In this document: one piece after another, positions 19,110 to 26,992 of the stretch
Layout: every line of letters begins with the position of its first letter
How positions within the stretch are numbered: the stretch's first letter is position 1
Origin: Thioalkalivibrio thiocyanoxidans ARh2
Lineage (GTDB): Bacteria; Pseudomonadota; Gammaproteobacteria; Ectothiorhodospirales; Ectothiorhodospiraceae
Direction: 5' to 3'
NCBI RefSeq assembly: GCF_000385215.1
Contig: NZ_ARQK01000034.1
Span: forward strand, 1-47,094
Length of the DNA stretch: 47,094 nt
The notes under the pieces: generated by a model
Told to the model about the DNA's origin: nothing
Seen by the model: only the letters and a program-made list of their open reading frames with translations
The model's database searches: none
Made by a program: the position numbers and the translations under genes

Positions 19110-19787
19110 TCAGCACCATCCCTTGTCATCGAGGCGAATGTTGTCCACCCCGGCGGAATCAACCGGCCCTGGCACGCCGGCTGCGTCGGCACTGTCCCGC
19201 CGGGCGTCGCGTTCGCAGACCAACCCCGGCACGGACGCCCCGGCGCGTTTGACCGCACGATCGGGCAGCCACCCGCGGCGGATCGGTTCGCTGGCCGTCC
19301 GCCAAATGGGTTTGGGCTGACCATTGGGGGTTGCCCTCGAGGTATCCACTGCGAGCGGGAAATGCTCCTCCTGGTCCTCGAGCTCGCGGAGCCGTTGCTG
19401 CGGAATCGCCGCATCGCCGACGACGCGCGCTGCCTGGTCGGACTGTTCGGCATGTCCGTTCAAGGGATCACCGGTGACCCCGACCGGCGTGGCGGGGCGC
19501 TCTTCCGGTGCAAGCAGCACGCGCATAGCAGGCATCGCCATGGCCACCACGATTGCGATCGGGATCAGCGTCCAGACGATTTCGACGGCGGCGTTGCTGT
19601 GGAACCTGGCGGCGTTGGCGCCGGCCGTTCGGTGGTGCCGAAGGACGGAATGGAGCATCACGGAAAACACCACCACGCCAGTTGCGACACAGACCACGAA
19701 GATCAGCATGGGCATGCCGTTCATCGGGAAGCGGATCCGGGCCGTGCTGGCTGGTGGTTCGGGAGTGGCGCGGCACGCCACCCGCAT
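19110..19787 (-). pseudogene. Degenerate second cytochrome c oxidase subunit II (membrane anchor without Cu-A site)
   Basis: The first about 80 residues are a textbook CoxII membrane domain: MPMLIFVVCVATGVVVF, then FHSNAAVEIVWTLIPIAIVV and MAMPAMRVLL. After this the expected soluble cupredoxin domain is not recognisable. A stretch VKRAGASVPGLVCERDA faintly recalls the CoxII VKRDAIPGFVNE segment, but no C-x-E-x-x-x-C-x-x-x-H-x-x-M Cu-A motif follows in any minus-strand frame before ctaA. The frame is nevertheless open for 225 residues. It is either a decayed CoxII from an older aa3 set, or a CoxII-derived anchor with a new tail. The complete CoxII is at 23888-24598. Confidence 0.55.
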
Positions 19788-20225
19788 GCCGGGAAGCGTT
19801 GGGAGCGTAGTGCCGGGACAGGCGCCGAGCAGGTGGGCGGTATGGCTCGGACGTCATGACGTCCCCCCCCGTGCCGGCGTGCTTGACGTCCGCCGCGCCA
19901 GCCCTGCGATTCGCAGCCCGTTTCGGAGTCCACCACCTGCGGTGGCCGGTTGTGGCGGGTTGGCTTCATGCGCTGCCTCCCCTGCGGCGGGATGCCGGTG
20001 TTCGCTCGATCCGGTGGAAATACCCGGGTGTTTTTCTGAGTCTAGCAGCCTGTCGGATCAGGGGCGGATCTGCTGTTCGAGCGGGGAGCACCCCTGATCG
20101 GCGCGCGCTCACGTTGCGTTGCAGCCCGCTGAATCAGGCTATCCTGGCTTTCGCGGTACCCGCGGCGATCGATCCCGGTGACTCTGCCCGGTCTGCGTGT
20201 GCGATGGCGATCCATCCGCCTTTCC
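19788..20225. other. Intergenic stretch with a hairpin resembling an IS terminus
   Basis: About 440 bp without a convincing gene. It contains a run of eight C at 19861-19868 and a hairpin GATCAGGGG (20056-20064) with CCCCTGATC (20091-20099). The adjoining TCTAGCAGCCTGTCGGA at 20041-20057 resembles insertion-sequence ends I have seen in proteobacteria, but I cannot name the element. No transposase is present. Confidence 0.35.
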
Positions 20226-21041
20226 CTACGCCATGCGCCGGACCAGGCGCCGGTACCAGAGGTAGGCGACCCATGCCGTGGCCAGCAGGTAAGGAATGGC
20301 ACCGGGCACCCACATGATCAGCCCGGCCAGTTGCTGATCCACCAGACTGCGGGCCTCGCCGTACAACGGAGCACGGGCGAAGGCCAGCACCGCCCCCAGG
20401 AACCCGGTGTGCATCAGTGTGAACAGGAGTGCCAGCAGGATCCAGGGCGCGTGACGGGGCGCGCCGCGCAGGACCGCCCACCAGAACACCCCGGCGGTGA
20501 GCAGGAAGCTGGCGTGTTCGAGCGCATGCCACCATGGGTCGTCGACCGCGATCATGTAGAAGCGCGGCGTGTGCCAGAACCAGATGGCAACGGCGTGCAC
20601 CCAGGCGCAGGCCAGGGGATAGCGCACCATGCGCAACAACGGGCCCCACAGGATGTGGTACAGGCCCGGCGCGGCGGCAATCAGCTGCGGCAGGGGACGG
20701 CTGAGCACCCACAGCGGTGCGATGACTACCATCAGCAGCATGTGCTGGGCCATGTGCGGTGCGGTGCCCGTCTTTGCCCAGTCATCCAGCGGGCCCAGCA
20801 GCGTCAGTGCGCTCAGCAGCGCCACGGCATGAAACAGTACGTTCCGCCAGCGTTCCGGAGGGATGCGGCGCATCCCGACCACGTAAAGCAACCAGAAAAC
20901 ACCGAGCAGCGCGGCCGTCAGCCATGCCGCCAGCCGCTCCTGCGTGTCGCCCGTGAGCGGGCTGTGCGCCAGCGCGGGCCCGGCCATGGCCAGCAGGGTG
21001 ATCCCGACGAGCAATGTAATGGTGGCCCGGCTCAGGGGCAT
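20226..21041 (-). CDS. ctaG: Cytochrome c oxidase assembly factor, Caa3_CtaG family
   Basis: A 271-residue membrane protein with a signal-like N-terminus (LLAMAGPALAHSPL) and about seven hydrophobic helices. The conserved HMAQHMLLMVVIAPL and HALEHASFLLTAGVFWWAV segments, rich in histidine at membrane faces, are typical of the CtaG (DUF1404-like) proteins needed for copper insertion and assembly of caa3-type oxidases. This is a different family from the Cox11-type CtaG. The start overlaps the preceding small gene by 10 bp. It sits inside the oxidase operon. Confidence 0.85.
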   Translation of the reverse strand: MPLSRATITLLVGITLLAMAGPALAHSPLTGDTQERLAAWLTAALLGVFWLLYVVGMRRIPPERWRNVLFHAVALLSALTLLGPLDDWAKTGTAPHMAQHMLLMVVIAPLWVLSRPLPQLIAAAPGLYHILWGPLLRMVRYPLACAWVHAVAIWFWHTPRFYMIAVDDPWWHALEHASFLLTAGVFWWAVLRGAPRHAPWILLALLFTLMHTGFLGAVLAFARAPLYGEARSLVDQQLAGLIMWVPGAIPYLLATAWVAYLWYRRLVRRMA

Positions 21042-21388
21042 GGCGGCAGGACGATCGTCGGGACACCAATCGCGAGCACGGCCATCGCTGCCGAGAGATG
21101 GACGGTGGCGGAGACAACGGGGATGAAGCGGGAGCGGGCATCACCGGAAACATCGTCTTCGGCCCTTGCCGCAAGCCAGCATCGCCATGCTGCGTAAAGG
21201 AGCGCGGCGGCGGTGAATGCCGTCAGCAGCAGGAGAAGGCCGTTGACCCAGGTGAGCGCGCCGTCTGCCACCGGTGGCGGCGCGACGGCGCAGGCGACGG
21301 ACAGCCCCCCGTACATCGCCACGAACCAGACCGCCCACACGACCAGCCCGAGAACCAGGTGTGCGGGATGTACAGCCCGGTGCCTCAT
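21032..21388 (-). CDS. Small three-helix membrane protein of the oxidase cluster
   Basis: A 118-residue protein with three or four hydrophobic stretches (LVLGLVVWAVWFVAMYGGLS, a middle helix around LLLLLTAFTAAALLYAAW, and VHLSAAMAVLAIGVPTIVL). I do not recognise a named family. Its start MRHRAVHPAH overlaps the stop of coxAC by 4 bp and its end overlaps ctaG by 10 bp, so it is translationally coupled between an oxidase subunit and an assembly factor. It could be a small oxidase subunit (CoxD-like position) or an assembly helper. Confidence 0.7.
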   Translation of the reverse strand: MRHRAVHPAHLVLGLVVWAVWFVAMYGGLSVACAVAPPPVADGALTWVNGLLLLLTAFTAAALLYAAWRCWLAARAEDDVSGDARSRFIPVVSATVHLSAAMAVLAIGVPTIVLPPCP

Positions 21389-23895
21389 GGCGCCCAGCCC
21401 GCCGGCAGCAGTATGAATATCACCACGCCCAGCCAGAATATGCCGGTGGTGTAGATCCATAGCGGACGCAGGACGACGGGTTCATAGGGCAGGCGCACGC
21501 CGATGTATCCGCGCGCCACGCGCAGCGCCTGCATGGCGGTGAGGAGTGCCGCCAGGGCCCCGTGGAACAGCAGGTAGATGAGCAGCATCAGCAGCACGGC
21601 GTCATGGGAATTGCCGGTGGGTTCCAGGGGCGCCTCGAGGGTCAGCCACAGGAGTACGGCGAAATGGGCGGCGCCCAGTCCTGCCGCCTGCCACAGCCGA
21701 GCCTGCAGGCCCGCGGCGTTGCCGGCCGCCAGGCGCTTCGCCGCCCGGTGTTGCAGGAGCGCGGCGATCACCAGCAGACCGCCGCTGACCAGCATCCCCG
21801 ACAACGGCAGGCGAGGATCCTCCGGAAACACCCACTCCGGGGCGACGGTCCAGAGATATACCCAGCCGAATATCAGGCAAAGGTACAGCGTGCCGTTTGC
21901 CATCAGCGTGACGACCATGCCCCACAGACCGGGGCCGTCCGTCGTGCGCGAGTGCAGCGGCGGGTCGGTCGGTTCGTCGTTGGAGAGCGGTGCCATGCCG
22001 GGGTGAGCGCCGTTGACCCAGCCCCAGCGCAGCAGGAAGACCGCCGCGGCCACCACGCCGACCAGTGCCACGTCATAGGTGCGCACCAGCAGGGCCACAC
22101 AGACCACCGCCAGCGACAGCGCCGCCAGCAGTGGAAGCCAGGAATTGCTGGGTAGATGAAACACCTCCCGCACCTTGCCCGTTACCGCATCGGAACCATA
22201 GGTCTCGCGCCGGTCGTGTTCGGCACCGGCGAGGGCATGCTGGCCGGACGCGATAGACTCGGGCAACTCCGGATGCTCCCAGAGCGGATGACGGGTCCTG
22301 AATGTCGGCAGGCTGACGAAATTGTAGGTGGGCGGCGGTTTGTCCAGCGCCCATTCCAGGGTATCCGCCCGCCAGGGGTTGCGCGGGGCACGACGGCCGT
22401 AGCGCAGGTGCAGGATCACGTCGATGATGATCACCGCCACGCCGGCGGCGAGGATGAAGCCACCCACCGACGAGAGCAGGTTCAGCCAGTCCCAGCCCAG
22501 CCCGGCCTCATAGCTGTAGACGCGCCGCGGCATTCCCCGCAGGCCGGTCAGGTGCATCAGCAGGAAGGTCGCATTGAACCCGATGAAGAACAGCCAGAAC
22601 CCGAGCCGCCCGAGCGACTCCGATGGCATCCTTCCGGTCAGAAGCGGCAGCCAGTAGTACAGGCCCGCCATCAACGGGAAGAGCATGCCGCCCACCAGCA
22701 CGTAATGCAGATGGGCCACCACGAAATGGGTGTCGTGCACCTGCCAGTTGAAGGGGACCAGCGCCAGCATCACGCCGGTGAGGCCTCCGCCCACGAACAC
22801 CACGAGGAAACCGAAGATCCAGAGCATGGGCAGACTGAAGATCACCCGGCCGGTCCACAGGGTCGCCAGCCAGGCGAATATCTGGATGCCGGTGGGCACC
22901 GCGACCAGCATGCTCGCCACCGAGAAGAACGCCTGGGCCAGCAGGGGGATGCCCACCGTGAACATGTGATGCACCCAGAGGCCGAAGCTGATGAACCCGG
23001 TGAGGATGATCGAGAGCACGATCCACCGATAGCCGACGATGGGTCGCTGTGCGAAGACCGGGATCAGCGTGGACACGATGCCCGCGGCCGGCAGGAAGAT
23101 GATGTAGACCTCGGGGTGGCCGAACAGCCAGAACAGGTGCTGCCACAGGACCGGGTCCCCGCCGCCGGCAACGTCGAAGAACGGCAGTCCGGCGGCCCGC
23201 TCCACCTCCAGTAGCACGCTTGCCAGGATCAGCGGCGGAAAGCCGAACACGATCATCAGCGCCATCGCCAGGATGTACCAGCAAAACAGCGGCATCCGGC
23301 TCAGGGACATGCCGTTCGCCCGCTCGCGCAGTATCGACACCGTAAGCTCGATCCCCGCGGCCATCGCGGAGATCTCGACAAAGGTGATGCCCAGCAGCCA
23401 GAAGTCGGATCCCGGTCCCGGAGAGAACTCCTCGCCGCTCAGCGGCGTGTACATGAACCAGCCCGCATCGGGGGCGATGCCGAGAAACAGGCTGGAGAGG
23501 ATGATCAGTCCGCCGAAAAGGTAGCAGTAGTATCCGAATGCGCTGATGCGCGGAAACACCAGATCCCGCGCTCCGATGAGCTTGGGGATCATGTACAGAC
23601 CCAGGCCCTCGAGGATGGGAATGGCGAACAGGAACATCATCACCGTGCCGTGCATGGTGAAGAGCTGGCCGTAGATCTCCGGGGAGATGATGTCCTGTTC
23701 CGGCAGCGCCAGCTGGGTGCGCATCAGCATCGCCAGCAACCCGCCGACGAGGAAGAAGGCCGCGCCGGTCACCATGAAGCGCAGACCGACGGTGGTATGG
23801 TTTACGGCGGCCAGCGTGCCGAGCCCGGGCAGGTTCGCCCAGACCCGTTCCAGGCGGGTAACGCGGTCGGAGAAATCCGGGTCCCGGTCAGTCAT
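21385..23895 (-). CDS. Cytochrome c oxidase subunit I+III fusion
   Basis: An 836-residue protein joining the catalytic heme-copper subunit I to subunit III. Subunit I (about residues 1-540) shows the heme-ligand context FTMHGTVMMFLF, the active-site GHPEVYIIFLPAAG (Cu-B histidine, cross-linked tyrosine and the D-channel glutamate of A1-type oxidases), WVHHMFTVG, and HDTHFVVAHLHYVL with heme a3 and a ligands. The remaining part carries about seven helices with GLWGMVVTLMANGTLYLCL and LLIYLLFHGALAALLTA, a divergent subunit III. The stop overlaps the small downstream gene by 4 bp and the start overlaps coxB by 8 bp. Confidence 0.92.
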   Translation of the reverse strand: MTDRDPDFSDRVTRLERVWANLPGLGTLAAVNHTTVGLRFMVTGAAFFLVGGLLAMLMRTQLALPEQDIISPEIYGQLFTMHGTVMMFLFAIPILEGLGLYMIPKLIGARDLVFPRISAFGYYCYLFGGLIILSSLFLGIAPDAGWFMYTPLSGEEFSPGPGSDFWLLGITFVEISAMAAGIELTVSILRERANGMSLSRMPLFCWYILAMALMIVFGFPPLILASVLLEVERAAGLPFFDVAGGGDPVLWQHLFWLFGHPEVYIIFLPAAGIVSTLIPVFAQRPIVGYRWIVLSIILTGFISFGLWVHHMFTVGIPLLAQAFFSVASMLVAVPTGIQIFAWLATLWTGRVIFSLPMLWIFGFLVVFVGGGLTGVMLALVPFNWQVHDTHFVVAHLHYVLVGGMLFPLMAGLYYWLPLLTGRMPSESLGRLGFWLFFIGFNATFLLMHLTGLRGMPRRVYSYEAGLGWDWLNLLSSVGGFILAAGVAVIIIDVILHLRYGRRAPRNPWRADTLEWALDKPPPTYNFVSLPTFRTRHPLWEHPELPESIASGQHALAGAEHDRRETYGSDAVTGKVREVFHLPSNSWLPLLAALSLAVVCVALLVRTYDVALVGVVAAAVFLLRWGWVNGAHPGMAPLSNDEPTDPPLHSRTTDGPGLWGMVVTLMANGTLYLCLIFGWVYLWTVAPEWVFPEDPRLPLSGMLVSGGLLVIAALLQHRAAKRLAAGNAAGLQARLWQAAGLGAAHFAVLLWLTLEAPLEPTGNSHDAVLLMLLIYLLFHGALAALLTAMQALRVARGYIGVRLPYEPVVLRPLWIYTTGIFWLGVVIFILLPAGWAP

Positions 23896-24598
23896 CGCCC
23901 TGGGTTTCCTGCCGTTTCCACGCTTCGAAATCCTCCGGCGTGTGCGCGGTGACAGTGAATTTCATGTGTGCGTGACCGACGCCGCAGTACTCGGCACACT
24001 GGCCCCGGTAGCTGCCGGGTTCGTCGGCCTGGAGTCGCTGGACGTTGGTCCGACCCGGCACGGCATCCAGTTTGCCGCCCAGCCGGGGTACCCAGAAGGA
24101 ATGGATCACATCGGCACTGCGCAGGTGCACATCCACGGGCTTTCCGGCGGGGATGTGAAGCTCATCGTCCAGCGCGATGCCGGATTCCGGATACATTACC
24201 TCCCAGTACCATTGATGCGCGGTCACGTGGATCTCCAGGGATTCGCCCTTGTCGAGTGGCAGTGGCAGCATCGAGTGGCCCGCGGGGATGCCGTAGGCGA
24301 GCAGCACCGTGATGCTGACAACCGGCAGGGCGACCCCCCCGCCGATGATCCATCGCTTCTCGATGCGCCGCGCCCGCGCCGGGTCATCGCTCGCCGGCTG
24401 GCGGAACATCGCATACAGCCACAGGCCCACCACGGCCAGCCAAACCAGCGAGAACGCGGCAAACATGCCCCACCAAAGCAACGCGGCGGTGGCGGCGGAA
24501 GGCCCCGCCGGATCGAGGGTCGAAAGCGGACCGCTGCAGCCGGCGAGTCCCAGGAGCGTGCCGAGAAGCATTGGGGCTGCTAGTCTTCGAAACATCAT
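23888..24598 (-). CDS. coxB: Cytochrome c oxidase subunit II with Cu-A site
   Basis: A 236-residue lipoprotein subunit that receives electrons from cytochrome c. It has a lipobox LAGC (Cys21), two transmembrane helices (around 38-62 and 85-105), and a cupredoxin domain with AHQWYWEVMYPE, DVIHSFWVPRLGGKLDAVPG and the complete Cu-A ligand set GQCAEYCGVGHAHM. No C-terminal cytochrome c domain is fused. It is the first gene of the minus-strand cluster, only 48 bp from the divergent DUF2231 gene, so the promoter must lie in that gap. Start at either of two adjacent ATG codons. Confidence 0.95.
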   Translation of the reverse strand: MMFRRLAAPMLLGTLLGLAGCSGPLSTLDPAGPSAATAALLWWGMFAAFSLVWLAVVGLWLYAMFRQPASDDPARARRIEKRWIIGGGVALPVVSITVLLAYGIPAGHSMLPLPLDKGESLEIHVTAHQWYWEVMYPESGIALDDELHIPAGKPVDVHLRSADVIHSFWVPRLGGKLDAVPGRTNVQRLQADEPGSYRGQCAEYCGVGHAHMKFTVTAHTPEDFEAWKRQETQGDD

Positions 24599-24646
24599 CG
24601 CTACTCCATTCCCGAACCCGCCCCCTTGCCGAGCGGAGACAGGCGT

Positions 24647-25126
24647 ATGCCGAGTGAACCCATTCACAGCAGGGCAGCGATCCATGGCCATCCTTTGCAC
24701 CCGGCCCTGGTCCATTTTCCGGTGGCGGCTCTCATCGGCCTGGTGGGCGCCGACGCAGGCTGGATCCTGACGGGGGATGCGTTCTGGGCCAGGGCGGGGC
24801 TCTGGCTCGCGGGGGTGGGGGCGTCCGTCGGGTGGCTGGCCGCACTCGCCGGTCTGGTGGATCTGGTCACCGTGCGGCGCATCCGCCACATGGTCATTGC
24901 CTGGTGCCATGCCATCCTTGCGGTGATGCTGCTGTCCCTCGCCTCGTTCAACTGGTTGCTGCGCCTGGGCGAACCGGAGGCCCACATCCTGCCCTGGGGA
25001 ATCTACGTCTCGCTGCTGACCGCAGGCCTGCTCGCGGGCGCCGGCTATCTGGGTGGGCGCCTGGTGTACGAGAATGCGGTGGGCGTGGTCACACGGGAGG
25101 CGTCCGAGCGGCAAACCCGGCACTGA
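24647..25126 (+). CDS. DUF2231 membrane protein
   Basis: A 159-residue membrane protein with four hydrophobic segments and the family start HGHPLHPALVHFPVAALIGL, in which the histidines lie next to the first helix. Proteins of this family occur near oxidases and heme proteins; the role is not established. It is divergent from coxB and convergent with the CopD/HemJ-like gene. The ATG at 24647 follows GAGCGGAGAC, a reasonable ribosome binding site; an ATG seven codons upstream is less likely. Confidence 0.82.
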   Translation: MPSEPIHSRAAIHGHPLHPALVHFPVAALIGLVGADAGWILTGDAFWARAGLWLAGVGASVGWLAALAGLVDLVTVRRIRHMVIAWCHAILAVMLLSLASFNWLLRLGEPEAHILPWGIYVSLLTAGLLAGAGYLGGRLVYENAVGVVTREASERQTRH

Positions 25127-25146
25127 CCCGGGCGCCCGCCGCCTGC

Positions 25147-25593
25147 CTAGAGAGCCCATGGTAGTGCCTCCGGGGCCGCGGGTTTGGCCAGCACGATCCA
25201 GACGATGGTGACCATCAGCAGGGCAAGCACCCCGGCTATCCACCAGTAGCCGCGCCACAGCGGTCCGGCCTCCGCGCGCTCGGTGCGCAGTACCAGCAAC
25301 CCGGTCGCCACATGGGCCAGCACCAGCGGCGTGACCACGCTGAGCTTGGCCACCAGCCAGAATTCCGTGACGCGGAGCACAAGGAATACCCCCGTGCCCG
25401 TGGCGATCGCCAGCAGGGCCGCCGGTGTTGCGATGTGGGTGAAAACGAAGCGGCCCAGGGAGTCGTGTTGCTTCGGCTGCTCAATTAACTCCATGTGCCT
25501 GGCTCCGGTCCCCGTCAGCAGGCGCGACAGGTACAGCAGCCCTGCGGCCCAGAACAGCACGGCGATGATGTGGAGCACAAGGAGCCAAAGCAT
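25147..25593 (-). CDS. CopD/HemJ-like four-helix membrane protein
   Basis: A 148-residue membrane protein beginning MLWLLVLHIIAVLFWAAGLL, which matches the start of HemJ (UPF0093) and the short CopD-domain proteins: a membrane histidine followed by W-x-A-G. Further features are RFVFTHIATPAALLAIATG (His) and WLVAKLSVV, where HemJ has its conserved lysine. A heme-related or copper-related role would suit the oxidase neighbourhood, but it is shorter and more divergent than typical HemJ. It is convergent with the DUF2231 gene. Confidence 0.65.
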   Translation of the reverse strand: MLWLLVLHIIAVLFWAAGLLYLSRLLTGTGARHMELIEQPKQHDSLGRFVFTHIATPAALLAIATGTGVFLVLRVTEFWLVAKLSVVTPLVLAHVATGLLVLRTERAEAGPLWRGYWWIAGVLALLMVTIVWIVLAKPAAPEALPWAL

Positions 25594-25854
25594 TCAGGAT
25601 CGGCCGTGGGCAGGGGGCATGCCAAGGGCCGCCCGGCAACTGCCAATTGCGCAGGTTTGCGTCAGGAGCTGTCCGACCATTGGTATCCCTCGGGTCAGGC
25701 CGTACTGTCCCGCTGGAGCGCACGGTTCCGGCACTGCAGCGGCTCGGGGTGCTGTGTGCTTCCTCGTTGGCGGATAACCGTGTTTACTGTTGTAGATAGT
25801 CAATGGACCGGACGGCGTCAACGCGGGGAGGGGGGCAGGGGCTCCCGGACCCCG

Positions 25855-26007
25855 CCGGCGTGCGTGGGCAGCCGTTCGACCCGCGAAGGCGTGCCTGGAC
25901 AGGGCGGTGAAGATGCTGTGAATCGGTAGAATGGTCGCGACGGTGTGTGGCTTGCCCCCAACGGCAGCGGTGGGGATCACAAGAGCCGGGAGACCCGGAA
26001 AGCTCAC
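25855..26007 (-). pseudogene. Fossil of the znuA 5' end
   Basis: On the minus strand this region encodes VATILPIHSIFTALSRHAF, which corresponds to VATILPIHSIVAALGEDAF at the mature N-terminus of the intact ZnuA. At DNA level GCTGTGAATCGGTAGAATGG (25916-25935) is identical to the intact gene at 16559-16578. The signal peptide is destroyed and the frame downstream bears no zinc-binding residues. It lies divergent from the functional znuC. The rest of 25594-26137 holds only this relic, a hairpin element and the Zur box. Confidence 0.8.
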
Positions 26008-26053
26008 TGGAAAATAAACCCATCGGGCGGCGATGGCGCGAGCGATAGAGAGG

Positions 26054-26100
26054 ACCCCAGGGGAAACACTGAGTTACTTCATCAGTGTTTCCCCTGGGGT
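26054..26100. repeat. Perfect 19-bp inverted repeat with MITE-type ends
   Basis: ACCCCAGGGGAAACACTGA (26054-26072) and its exact reverse complement (26082-26100) surround a 9-nt loop. The inner GGGAAACACTGA is the same terminal sequence seen on the element after ribH (46846 onward) and at the lrp stop codon, so this appears to be a collapsed member of that family. It lies 17 bp upstream of the Zur box of znuCB. Confidence 0.85.
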
Positions 26101-26117
26101 GACGGAGCCGATTGGAT

Positions 26118-26134
26118 GAACGTTATAGTATATC
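26118..26134. promoter_or_regulatory. Zur-like operator upstream of znuCB
   Basis: GAACGTTATAGTATATC, identical to the site before znuA. It ends only 3 bp before the first ATG of znuC, so either the transcript is nearly leaderless or translation starts at a later codon. Confidence 0.75.
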
Positions 26135-26137
26135 CAT

Positions 26138-26992
26138 ATGAACAAGGTAACCCCCGCCGCTATGCCCGCGTCTGAAGGCGATCCAGGCCCGTTGCTGGAT
26201 GCCCGTGACATCTCCCTGGAGCGCGGGGGAAAGCTGATCCTCGACCGGGTCTCGGTGCAGATCCCGCCGGCCGAGGTCGCGGTGGTGATCGGCCCCAATG
26301 GTGCGGGCAAGACGTCCCTGCTGCGTGTGCTGCTGGGCCTGTGGCGGCCGACGCGGGGGCAGGTGAAGCGCCGGCGGGGGCTGCGCATCGGGTACATGCC
26401 GCAACGCATGCAGATCGAACCGGTGCTGCCGCTGTCGGTGCGTCGGTTTCTGACGCTGCGCCAGCGCGCGCCACGAGCCGAGCTGCTGGCGCACCTGGAG
26501 CGGGTGGGTGTCCCGCACCTGCTGGACAAGCCGGTGCAGTCCCTGTCCGGGGGCGAGATGCAGCGGGTGCTGCTGGCGCGGGCGCTGCTCAACCGGCCCA
26601 ATCTGCTGGTGCTGGATGAGCCGGCGCAGGGCGTGGATATCGTCGGGCAGGGCGAGGTGTTTCGCCTGATCGATGACATCCGGCGCGAGACGGGCTGCGG
26701 GGTGCTGATGGTCTCGCATGACCTGCACCTGGTGATGGCGGGTGCGGATGCCGTGATCTGCCTGAACCAGCATGTCTGCTGTACCGGCCGGCCGGAAGAG
26801 GTCTCGCGCCACCCGGAATACCAGCGCCTGTTCCCCACCGCCGATGTCCAGGGGATCGGCATCTACACGCATGACCACAACCATGTCCACGACCTGCACG
26901 GCGAGGTGCATGACCTGGACGACAACGGCACGGGCGGTTCGCACGGCTGCGGTCACGCCCACCATCACGGACAGGGAACGCCGAAACGATGA
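26138..26992 (+). CDS. znuC: Zinc ABC transporter ATP-binding protein with histidine-rich tail
   Basis: A 284-residue ATPase that powers zinc import. Walker A is GPNGAGKTS (52-60), the signature LSGGEMQR starts at 136, Walker B is LLVLDEP at 156-162, and the switch histidine is in MVSHDLHLVM. The C-terminal 40 residues contain a dense histidine tract (HDHNHVHD, then HGCGHAHHHG at 269-278), which may bind zinc and sense cytoplasmic levels. The ATG at 26138 almost touches the Zur box; Met9 (26162) is an alternative start. It overlaps znuB by 4 bp. znuA is not beside it but has left a fossil. Confidence 0.94.
   Translation: MNKVTPAAMPASEGDPGPLLDARDISLERGGKLILDRVSVQIPPAEVAVVIGPNGAGKTSLLRVLLGLWRPTRGQVKRRRGLRIGYMPQRMQIEPVLPLSVRRFLTLRQRAPRAELLAHLERVGVPHLLDKPVQSLSGGEMQRVLLARALLNRPNLLVLDEPAQGVDIVGQGEVFRLIDDIRRETGCGVLMVSHDLHLVMAGADAVICLNQHVCCTGRPEEVSRHPEYQRLFPTADVQGIGIYTHDHNHVHDLHGEVHDLDDNGTGGSHGCGHAHHHGQGTPKR

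Noticed and set aside
20041-20101. Complete insertion sequence
   Set aside because: A terminus-like sequence and hairpin are present but no transposase or second end can be found.
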